A DNA stretch of 50,834 nt from Folioceros fuciformis (Eukaryota; Anthocerotophyta; Anthocerotopsida; Anthocerotales), in NCBI GenBank assembly GCA_049999805.1, contig JBNGIO010006284.1:352001-402834 (forward strand). Reading direction: 5' to 3'. The first letter of the stretch is position 1. Each line of letters starts with the position of its first letter. Made by a program: the position numbers and the translations under genes. Positions 1-12,900 of the stretch are shown in pieces. The notes below the pieces were generated by a model. That model did no database searches, was not told the DNA's origin, and saw nothing but the letters and a program-made list of their open reading frames with translations.

Positions 1-112
1 AGTGCGGGGGCGGGGGAGGGGGGAGTTGGGTGCAGCTGCTTTGGTGTCGTGTCTGGAGGAATGTGGCGGTGTTTAGGTGCGGGTTTTGATGCGGTGTCTC
101 TGTTTTTGGCAG

Positions 113-3100
113 GTGTGAGCTGCTGGTGTCGGCTGGAGGTGTCACTGAGAAGTTGGCTTCCGGATTGCTGAAGCCGTTTCAGGCGCACCTGCGGGCTGCC
201 GAAGAGCAGATCGCGCAAGGTGGCTATTCCATCAAACTGGATCCCAAGGCAGCAGGAGTTTCCAATGGTGCCGCTCCTTGGTTTTCTAAAGGAACGCTGG
301 AAAGGTTGGTTCGACTGCTCTGCTCTGCCCTGCCCTGCCCTGCCGCAGTGCAGCTTGCGGACGCCTTGTCTCAAACGTGTGTTGCTGCTGGTGTCGTCTG
401 CTGGTGGCCAGGTTTGTCCGTTTTGTGAGCACCCCGGAGGTGCTGGAGCGCGCGAGCACAGTCGAGGCTGAGCTCTTGCAGCTTGAAGTGGGAATGAGCA
501 TGCAATCAACTGATTGTGCTCGGGTGAGCATCTTTGGACCTTTATCGTTTCCTGTGTTGATTCAATGGGTTTGCTGCTTCTGTGATTACTAAACCATCTT
601 GGTTCTTAGGTTGATGATTCGGCAAGAAATGAACCACCAACTCCACCACCTGGTATGGCATTTTGGGTGTACCTCTCTATGCAACTTCATTCGTTTGGAT
701 GGGATCGATGCTTCGCTCTTACGCTACTTTCTGTCCCGCAGCGTCAAAGCAGGCATATGGACTTGGCATGGACAAGAATGCAACTTCTCTGAAGGTGAGG
801 ATCCAGATTTTGCCAGTCTCGTTGTCGATCAAGCCTTCGGCAGGCTTGCCTTATTCCGTTGACCACTTTCTGCAGCAGTTGAGGCGGGAATCTATTGATG
901 GGCCCGATGTCGGAGAGAGTTCAAAGTACGTGCACACTATCCGATTGCCATTGGACAAGTGTATGTCGTTCCCGACACCAGCTGTCAGTTCTCACCGAGC
1001 TTCTGAATTGTGTAATGTAGGAGGAGGTTGCTCAGGGCTATGGATGCGCGCCGATTGATGCTGCAGAAGGAGCAGGGCATGGCATTTGCCCGTGCCTCCG
1101 CAGCGGGCTTTGACATTGTTCACATGAATGACTTGATTATATTTGCTGAAACATTTGGAGCTGTCCGTTTGCGGTAAGCTGCCAAGTCCTTATCCAGGAG
1201 CCCAGTGAGGGCGTTAGTCTAACGAGTCGCATTGGATCTGACGTCTTGTGCCACCGTCTTTGCTGAAGATGTGTCTGGGCGTCTCGGGGATTCCTCTGAG
1301 TCTTAACCGCTCGTTTCTTTTGTCAGGGAGGCTTGTCTAAAATTTATGGCCCTATGCAAAAAGAGACAAGAGGCTGGTCTGTGGATTGAGGAGCTGGATT
1401 TGACAGCTGCAGAAGCTGCGTCTGTGCGTTCCGAGGCTCTAGGTGGGCCTGAGAAGCAGGAGATGTGGTCGGATTTGCACAGCGAGCCTGGCGAGTATAA
1501 GCTTGATGCAGGCTATGATGATGTCAACCGGGCACAAGGCAATCACTATGGAGATGGAAGAGGCTACTACGTGGAGGACTTCACTCACAACGATCCTCAC
1601 AAGAGGGCAGGGCAGCACTACGGCGAAGGAAATGGGGAGCTATCGTCGAGTTACCGTCCACGGGGCAAGCCTCACCAGTATAACATGATCAGCCAGCGTC
1701 AAACAGATGATCCTGGCAGTTACGGGCACGAGGGATCTGGCAGGTTCTCGGATGATGGGTTGATGGGTCCACGACCATCGCTTTGGCAGCAGTCATCCGC
1801 TGTTCCCCCTGCCGTCCAGTTTCAGCCCCCATCTCTCGGCAAGTTTGCAGGTGCAAGATTGCCAGGCGAAGGAGCTTACCCTGAGCATGGAGCCGGTGAC
1901 TTCAGAGATGCAGAATCTGGCAGATCCACGAGGCCCAGGGCTACCTGGGCTACAATGTCCCCCAGACAGGTGCCAAACTTCCCGCACATGGGCGACGCTG
2001 ACATGTATGAATCGAGGGCTCGTTACGATATGGTGTACAATGGGGGAAGCCAAGCTGGAAGAGGTCTCCCACCTCCTCTAGGCAGCCATGTGCACCAAGG
2101 ATATCCTGAAAACCACCTTCAACAGGAGAGGCAGATGGAGCAACAGCATCTGCACCCATCCAATCAGCTACACTGGCAGATGGGTCAAATTTATCCAGAC
2201 GGGTATGAAGCAAGGGGCTCTCCTCGCGCTCCTTCCCAAGCCTATGGTGATCCAGAGGCTACGAGTGAGATGGATCATGCAGGTGGGGTTCCGGCTCCTC
2301 CCAGGGAGTGGCACGTCTCCACCCCACCGAAAGTTCAACATCCTTCAGCGGTGTTCCAGAACAATGGCATCCACACAGGACCTACTTCTCAAGACAGTCC
2401 TTCCAAGGATGTGCGTTCTCCGACGGACGCGAATACCAACAGGCGTCTCGCCCGCAGGTCTACATCTCCCAAACGGAGGTCACCTTCCCCGATGAGAAGA
2501 GTTCAAATCGGGCGTAACGGGCCACGGCGTCCAGGCATGGTGGTCATTCGAAACATCAACTACATCACCTCGAATTCTCAAGAACGTGAGAAGGACAAGG
2601 GCAACGCCAAGGGATCAGGCGATGATGATGACGAAGAGAGCGAGTTAGAAACTGATTCTGGCGAGGAACCCCTTGCCCGCAAGGCTGAGGGTGTTCGAAT
2701 GAGTGTTCAAGATGCCATCAGCCTTTTCGAGGGCAAGAAGCGGGAGTCTGCAGGAGTCTCGAAGAAGAAAGGTGGAAAGAAAGATGGCCGCAGAGGGTCT
2801 GTGGAGAGTGCGAGTTCAGTCTTGTCGCACAGGGGATCATTCAAGCGGTGGAGCGGTGCTAGTGAGCTCAGCTCGGATTCCGTGGCACAATCGCAGCTCG
2901 AGCATGAACTGGAAGATGAGGTCGACCAGAACACTGGAGACTCACATGCCAGCTTCGATAAACAGAAGCACGATCTTGGAAACGAGATGGCTCTCATGAG
3001 TGGAATGGCTGGCAAGAGCTCGGATTTGTTGGGAGCCAAGGTGTCGAGCGCTTCAGCTAACTATGGAGATCATCAATCTGCCTGGCAAGCTGACCAGTTT

Positions 3101-6100
3101 GAAGCAGAGTTGAACAGTCGTTACGATCGTGGGAACAAGTCGGCAATGGAGGAGTCATTCATGTTCCCAGAGAGGGAGGTTCGTACTAAAAATACCAGGG
3201 ATCTTTCAACTCACACTTTTGAGGAGAGCCATGATCCCCCAAAGGCATATCCGTCTGAAGAATTCATGGTGGTGCCCGAAAGACCGCGTGTGGACGCTCC
3301 CAAGCAAAGGCTTTTGTCTGATGATGTGGCCGAAGTGCAGGGTTCTGTGAGCGGGCGCGGGCCCATAACGGATGACTCTTTCATGCTTGGCGAACGCTCG
3401 GAGCCGACGAAATCTGGAATTGCCCCGGCCTCTCGGGTGTTGAACCCTGACATGGATTTGAAGGACGACAGGAGGGATGAGCTGAAGTATAAAGTTGACG
3501 ACTCGTTCATGGTTGCAGCCCGGCAGGAGCAGAGCAGCAGCCTGTGGCGAATGGCCGTGAACATGGAGTCTGAGCTGCCCACTAATCAGTACAGCTCTGC
3601 CGATGTGCAGGCGAAGGATGATGCAAGTCCGTATGAACCGGAGGATGTATTTATGTTGCCTGAGCGCAACGTGTCCAGAGATTCATTTGGCAGAGCCTGG
3701 AACGCCACAATCGACTATGACGTGGAATTGCTGCGTGACGGGCAGCAGGGAGAAGATGATGAGGTGAGGAGCGCGGCAGCTGACGGCGTGTCTCCGAAGT
3801 CCCAGAAGGGCAGGTTCTATGACCAGTACCAGGAGAAGAGAGAAGCTAAGCTTCGTGAAGAGTCGGGCCCGAAGAGGGCCGAACGAGAAGCGAAGTTGAA
3901 AGCCATGCAGGAGGTGTTGGAGAGGAGGAAGGCTGAAATGACGGCGAGGACTGGAAGATCTGCAGACAGGAGCAATTCCTTGGCTGAGGCACAGGCTCGT
4001 GCTGAGAAACTGCGAGCTTACAAAGCTGGATTAGCGAGGAGCAAGAAGGAGCAGGTACTTCCGATTACTGATTGAATGATGCTTTGGTACTGCATTCAAG
4101 CAAAGCAGTGCCCTAGTCGTGTCATGCGTGGGGGCTCAGGTGATTGTGGTGGGTGATGTTGTTGGATCAGCTTTCGGTGGTTTTTTCCTGGGGCAGTGAC
4201 GGCAGATGCAGTGGTCGTTGTGCATGTTATTTTCCATGGTTCTTTTAGCCTTCTAACAACGTATTTCACATCTTCAGGAAGAGGAAGAGAAGAAGCGTCT
4301 GGAGGAGCTAAGAGCTCAGCGCCGGGAAAGGATTGCAGCGCGAAGTAGTCCTACCTCAGTTGGAACTCAGTCCGCTGCTTCGACACCTCGAGCCTCTGCC
4401 AGACAGCCTCAGCCGCCTACACCAAAACCCAATATTGTGAGGAAGCTTTCCCCAACCCCTCAGAAGGCAACAACTTCGGCAAGCACTCCTCGAAGTTCTA
4501 CCCGTGGCGTGGCTACATCTTCTCCAAGGCCGCCTCCTAAGAACTCCCCTAGCACTAGGCGGACTACAGGTGCAGGTCAATCTGGCAATGGGGAGAACCC
4601 GCTGAGTCGCTCTGTGCCCTCTCTGGCAGAGCTAAGGAAGGAAAACACCAAGCCGTCAGGGGGGCGCACGGGAACAAACTCACTTCAAGACAGTAAAGCT
4701 GTGCTTCCTGCAACCAAAGCCACCGGCCCTGGAGGACGAGCAAAGCCATCCAGTGAAGCTGCGCTGGTGGAGGCCAATGGGGGTGTTCCTGCGGCATCTC
4801 GGGCTTCTAGGGTAGGTGCTGATGACAGAAGGAAGAGTGTCACGGGCAGGAAGAGTCTCTCGGGTGCCACGGAACCCAGATCGCACTCTGTCCCTGCGCA
4901 GGAAAAATCTGTGTTGGGACCGCTCAAGGTCTCCAGGGATCTGCTTCCTGAGCCTACCGTGGCTAGCAGAGTTACCAGGAGGACTGCAGCACCTGCCCAT
5001 GACGCCAAGCCTTTCTTGAGGAAAGGGACCGGCATTGGTCCAGGAGCTGGTCCAGGTGTTCGCAAGCTGAAGGATGCTCTTGCTGAAGCCCAGAAGGCCC
5101 AGGATGAGGAGGATGGTGCATCAAATGCTGACACTGCGTCTGTCGTCGATGCTCCATCTACTCCGGCTTTACGGGTGCATCTCAGTGATGCGGACTCAAT
5201 CTTTGCAGACTCATACCCGGAGGCTGTTGCCCCACGCGTCACTATTACTGACGGAGAGGGTGTGGAGAGAGCTGGCGTGGGCCCTGGTCTCACTGCAATT
5301 AGAGCCCCGAGATCAACCGCCCCTGGAGCAGTGACTTCTGATTCATCTCTCGAAACCCAGGCGACAGGTGTAGGACGCCAGGATTCCGTTATTCATGAGA
5401 GCTCAGGTCGCGGGGATGTGAAGGAGCTTGATGTCCAAGCCCCTGCTGAAGATTTGTCTATTCCTATTGTGGCTCCTTCTATCAAGCCCATTTCTCCTCC
5501 TAGGATCCAGACCAACTACCCTGTGAGAGTTTCAGAGCCATCTTCTGCCATCAAATCATCGTCAGCACCGAGTGTCGGGCAAACTGAAACCTATGAGGCT
5601 CCCCATGTAGAATTGACAAGGTCTCCCACGCATCCTTCCATTTCAGTCTCAACTCAGGACAGGGACCCTGAACCTAGACCTGCTCCTCCTGCTGTCCCTC
5701 CAGTCCCTGCAGCTCCTTCTACCCCCTTGCCTGTGAAGAAAACTCTGCTGGAGGCTTTGATATCCAGTGAACCTTATGTTGCTCCCTTGGCACCAGCCTC
5801 CGCCTCCCCTGCCAGAGGTGAGGTGTATGCTCGTGCCTCTGATGCAGGTGACCATGATGGTTCGTATGCTGCAATGTCAGGGTCACCTTCCCATGTCCGG
5901 TCACCACATTTTTTGGCGACTGTTGAGCAGTACAGTGCGCCCATTGCCTTAGCTTCTGCCTCGCCAGCAGCAAGCCCTGCTTCTCAAACTTTGCCTCAAC
6001 TGCGGCACACTGTGTCGCCAAACTTAGAGGCTGTCAAAGCTGCTGCCCCTGCACCGAAGAAGTTGGCTGCTGCTCAGAAGGCAGCATCGGTAAATCAACA

Positions 6101-6733
6101 TGCCCCTCCGAAGGAGACTCAGAAGTCTGGAGGTCTGAAGAGGTTGTTGAAGTTTGGAAGAAAGAGTACTGGCAGCAGCACCAGCAGCATTTCGAATACC
6201 AAGACAGACTGGGTGTCTGCTTCAACCACCTCTGAAGGAGATGATGAAGCTGATGATGCAACCTATGGTGATAGCAAGCCTCATGGAAATGGTTCGAAAT
6301 CCAAGGCACCCACGAACGCAAAGAACTCCAAGAACATGGGTCACGCCGTGGATTTCTCTTCAGATGGAATCCATGATGACAGTTTCAACGACTACAGCTG
6401 TAAGTGCACCGACGACTTGGCATGTGCTTTCATCCGCTACCACCGTACCTCCCTATGTAATTCTAACCCTCTCCTGATGCTGCAGCCTCATCGGTCAGGA
6501 GCTCGATTCCAGCACCTCCAGCCAACTTCAAGCTGCGAGAGGATCACCTTGCCGGTGGAAGCATGCTAAAAGGTACCAGGCTCTGAAGACGAGAACCCCC
6601 AAGGACTCTTACCTTCACTTTCGTACCTTGCTTGCTAACTCCTATTCTGTCTGTTTGTTTTCCAGCTCCACGGTCCTTCTTCTCACTTTCTTCTTTCCGA
6701 AGTAAAGGCAGTGAAGGGAAGTACAGGGCTTGA
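113..6733 (+). CDS. CIP7: CIP7-like protein (COP1-interacting protein 7 family), 5' partial
   Basis: CIP7 is known in Arabidopsis as a nuclear partner of the light-signalling E3 ligase COP1 that promotes light-regulated genes. Exons read as 113-304, 412-523, 610-652, 742-794, 876-925, 1021-1173, 1327-4054, 4278-6399, 6486-6572 and 6666-6733. All junctions are GT-AG and stay in phase, giving 1868 visible residues. Family hallmarks are [12 protein letters not shown] near the start, [43 protein letters not shown] and the ending [11 protein letters not shown]...[15 protein letters not shown]. The middle is low-complexity and polar, with an SR-like basic patch near 2450-2520 and a charged, probably coiled segment at 3830-4330. 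The usual first exon with the start codon is not seen, so it lies upstream of base 1 and bases 1-112 are intron. The downstream neighbour is a COP10-type E2. Confidence 0.9.
3149..3669 (+). repeat. Five short acidic-SFM repeats inside the CIP7-like protein
   Basis: Five copies of an acidic pair followed by (S/E/V)FM and a downstream arginine occur at about 3149, 3257, 3370, 3497 and 3640. Examples are [27 protein letters not shown] and EDVFMLPER. Spacing is 108-143 nt, and the residues between copies are poorly conserved. This looks like a repeated short linear motif rather than a recent DNA duplication. Confidence 0.75.
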
Positions 6734-8678
<1,945 letters not shown>

Positions 8679-9987
8679 CGCTCTAAGGCTTCCCCTTGCT
8701 CCTGCTGTTGCTACTTGCCGCATCTGTGTCTGGATTTGTATTGGAACAAAGCTCACTTGCAGGACCCTCAGGCTCGGTTCTCCCTCGCCCGGTAGCTAGT
8801 GTTGGAATTTTGCTTCACTCTCAGAGTGCAGGATTGGTACCAGGACATGCATTGGCTTGAGGACATGATATCTACTTCTTTTTCTCCACAAGGCACTTGG
8901 TCTGTTTAGTATTCTTTCTATGTTGTGGAAGAGCAACAACAGCAATACGAGGCCACCATCAAGTTTGTCAGTCTGCAGGCAACATAGCACACAATAGGAC
9001 ATCAGTTTTTCCCCCTTTTCTCTTTCCGTGACGAAGATGTTCAGGAGTGTATTTCGTTGTACCCTCTGGGACTGTTTTCTCTAAATCTATACTTGTTGCA
9101 CAAGACTTCTCTTCTCCGTTTCTTTCTGGCTGTGAGCGTCTCGGTGTCTCCATTTGGTATGATGGATGAACACCTGTCGGGAGCTAACTTCTCCTTCAAA
9201 ACAGAGCCGAGAAGCCTGGAATTTATTTATACCACTCTGCCAGGGCCCATTTGTGCAAGCCGCATGTTGTAAGCCCGCCCCGGTTTTGTGGGCAGTTCGT
9301 GGAATCTATCTTCGGGAGCCAAATCTCGTAGGAGTGAGCTGCAGGATCGCAGCACCAGCTCTGTCGTTTGAACTGCCGCTTGTTCATCAGTTACTGTCCA
9401 TTCGAAGCCTTCCAGAGCACGATATTCGGCTTCGCACGAGGTGTCTGTGATCTGCCTGCAACTGTTGGCTGTCGACGCCAAGCAACCAGTTCACAAAGTC
9501 TCTTTGATACACGATTATGTACGCCTGCACCGTAGCCCGTCATGACTGTTGCCCATTGCCTTGTGGGCATGGACGTCAACAGTGTACTGCTTGCTCTACG
9601 TTGCATGAGAGCACACTGCTGGTGAAGGACTCAGTCCTCAGATGCTGCCACAATGCACGAGCATGAAGAAGGGTACTCGGGGTTGCAACAGGTGACACTC
9701 GGTCACTTGCGTGTTGGAACAATCAAACGGAAAGCAGAGGATGGGCTGCATTGGTGTCGTTTACTCACTAGCCACGGCTGCGGTGGGAGGATCTACTCGA
9801 CAGTTACCAGGGCAGGGGCCTGGGGAGACAGCAGGGCTTTGCTCCGGGGGGTATCCTGGCAACCACAAGGGTCCAGGTCCGAGTCCGAGGACAGCGTGGG
9901 GATCTATCGTCTTTGAGGACGGCCTTGTTGTGGTGCCATCAATGGGAAGGAATAGCCTGCTGCTGTGTGGTGGCGGCAGGGAAGTTC
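8679..9987. other. Intergenic region with a decayed retroelement trace
   Basis: This contains the 3' end of the E2 transcript, a probable Copia remnant on the minus strand (listed separately) and the upstream region of the double PPR gene. The PPR frame stays open upstream to about 9913, but the first in-frame ATG is at 9988, so a spliced leader is possible. I see no intact gene. Confidence 0.45.
9230..9606 (-). mobile_element. Degraded Ty1/copia RNase H fragment
   Basis: On the minus strand, one frame reads ELVAWRRQPTVAG and the next reads TSCEAEYRALEGF. Together they resemble the end of a Copia polyprotein, where the RNase H region typically has a Trp, RRQPTVA, SS, then EAEYxAL. A frame change separates the two halves and no flanking long terminal repeats were recognised. 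It is a relic, and the call rests on this one motif. Confidence 0.4.
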
Positions 9988-12900
9988 ATGGAGCTCAGCA
10001 GAAGGGCAGGCACCAAGGCTATGCCCTTTTGCCTACGCCAGATAGGAAGGAGGAATGCTCAGCAACAGGCTTCTCGAGAAGACCCCTGGATGAGAGGGTG
10101 TGCAGAGGAGCCGGTCAGCGAGGCTGTTGAAACCTTGCAGCTTCTGGTGCACCAGGGTTTGTATGTGCCCACATTCGTGCTGTATCGGTTCCTCAGGACG
10201 TGCATGCTGGAGAAGGATATAGCTGTGGGCAGCTTTCTGCATTCTCTTGTCGTCGCCAGTGGGTATGAAGGGGACAAACTTTTGGCCAACCACACTATCC
10301 GCATGTTTACCTCGCATGGAAGGTTGCAGGAAGCATTACAGGTGTTTAGGAGATTCAATTCTCCAAATACTTTTCTGTGGTCTTCCATCATTTCGGCGAA
10401 TGTTCAATGTGGTCAGCCTGTGCTGGCGGTAGAAATGTATTGGAGGATGCGACAGTCTTCTGTCATGCCAGACAATCACGTCTTTGTGGCAGTTCTGAAT
10501 GCGTGTGCCAGCACAGCAGACGTAACCTCAGGCAGGCAGGTCCATGCCGATGTCCTCACTAGTCCTGTGAAGCCTGATGTCTTCGTGGGCAGCAGCTTGG
10601 TAGATATGTATGCAAAATGTGGGAGCTTAGACGATGCCCGAGTGGTGTTTGACAACTTGGCCACAAAAAATGAGGTTACATGGTCTGCCATGCTTGCAGG
10701 ATATTCTCAGCATGGGCAAGGAACGGAGGTCCTTAATCTCTACGCCAGTATGCAAAATGAGGGCATCACTCCAGCTGATCATATCACCTTTGTCTACCTC
10801 CTCAAAGCGTGCGCCAGCACTGGTGCTCTACTTCAAGGGAAGCAGCTGCATGCCGAGATTCGAGTAAGAGGGCTTGGAGCTGATGCGGTCGTCAGCAGCT
10901 GCCTAATTGACATGTATGCGAAGTGTGGAAGTATGAAAGATGCTCGATGGGTTTTTGACAATCTAGCGGTGAAGAATGGGGTCACGTGGAATGCCATGCT
11001 GGCTGGATATGCTCAATATGGGCATGGTGAAGAAGCCCTTACTCTCTTCGAAGATATGCCTGACACTGAGACAGATCACGTGACGTTCTTGTGCCTATTC
11101 AAAGCATGTGCCAGCATCGGAGCAATAGATCGGGGAAAACAGCTTCACGCTCGGGCTCAGGCGAAAGGACTAGCGGCCGACAAAGTAGTAGGGAGCTGCT
11201 TGGTCGATATGTACGCTAAATGTGGGAGCTTGGACGAAGCCCGTCGGGTGTTTGACTCGTTGGGGACAAAAGATGTAGTGTCTTGGAATGCCATGCTCAC
11301 AGGATATGTGCAGCAGGGTGCTGGACATGAAGCCCTGAATCTGTATGCAATTATGCAGCAAGAGGGATTCATTATAGCCAATCAACGCACGTTTCCGTGC
11401 CTGATAACAGCGTGTGGCAGCATAGGGGCACTAGATCAGGGGCACCAACTCCATGCCCAAATCCGGGAAAAGGGACTTGAAACCGATTTGATTATCAGCA
11501 GCTGCCTGATCGATATGTATTCGAAATGTGGGGTGCTTAGTGATGCTTGCAGGGTTTTTGACGTTTTGTCTACAAAAGACGTGGTAACCTGGAATGTCAT
11601 GCTTGCAGCATATGGTCACCATGGACTCGGTGAAGAAGCTCTTCAATGTTATGCAAAAATGCTCCTAGAAGGTGTGAGTCCAGATGAAGTCACTTTTCTT
11701 TCGCTTCTGTGTGCATGCAGTCATTCTGGGCTAGTAGACCAAGGTTTTGGGTACTTCGAGTCCATGAGCAAAGTTTATGGTTTGACTCCAAGTATAGAGC
11801 ATTATGTGAGTATGATTGACATCTGTGGACGTGCTGGACATTTGACAAGGGTACAAGAATTGCTGCAGAAGATGCCCATGCAACCTGACCTATCCACATG
11901 GCTGTCTGTTCTGGGCGCCTGTCGGAAGCACGGTAACGTTGTGCTAGGGAAAAGGGCCTTTGATTGTGCAATACATGTGGAGCCTAAGAATCCTTCTGCA
12001 TATATGTTGATGTCACACATCTATGCTGATGCTGGCATGATGGATTGTGCCAAGAAGCTGTGGAGTTTGAGAGTTACGGAATGTGCGTGGAAGGAGCCTG
12101 GTCTGACTTGGATCACACTTGATCAGCAATCTCACACATTCACTGCTGGGAGCCAGGGGGATTCAAAGCATGAAGAGGTGTATGACATGTTGCAACAGAT
12201 AACCATAAGGCTGAAGGCTCGTTACCCGTCTGGATTGACTAGTATCCCACGCAGGCACTACTGCACCCGTCGGGAGAACTGGCTGGCAGAAAAGGAGGGC
12301 TCCGTCTCCAGACGTTCAGAGAAGCATGCAGAACAGGCACAAATCCGTCTGATAGCGGGGAACACTAGTAGTCAAGGCTGTCACAACTTGGCAAATCCTA
12401 TGTCAAAGAAGGATAGCAGACCGGTGTATGGACATGCATCTGACATGTTTGAAGCAACACCTTTGGCTTCTTCTGATTTTTGTTGGAGCAAACTGTGTGA
12501 GCAAGGGCAGCTCAGTCAAGCTGTTCACTTGTTAGATCAACTTCTCGATCAAAGATCCTGTGTTTCAATATCTACCATCTATGAGATCCTCAAGAGCTGC
12601 ATCTCAAAGAAGGATCTGGTTGCTGGCAGTATCGTCCATGCTCTCGTCTTGATAAGTGGTTACGGCTCAAATGTGTTTTTGTCCAACCACATTATTCGCA
12701 TGTATGCTTCACATGGGAGGTTGGAGGAAGCGTTGCAGGTCTTTGCCAGCCTGGATAGTAGAAATGCTTATTCATGGTCTTCCATCATCTCCGCGCATGT
12801 TGAACATGGCCAGCATATGCAGGCAGTAAACTTGTACTGGCAGATGCGGCAGTCTCCGGTGATGCCAGACCAGCACACGTTTGTAGCAGCTCTAAAAGCA

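Noticed and set aside
4685-5293. 202-codon minus-strand frame
   Set aside because: Antisense to the long CIP7-like exon; composition mirrors it and no motif is present.
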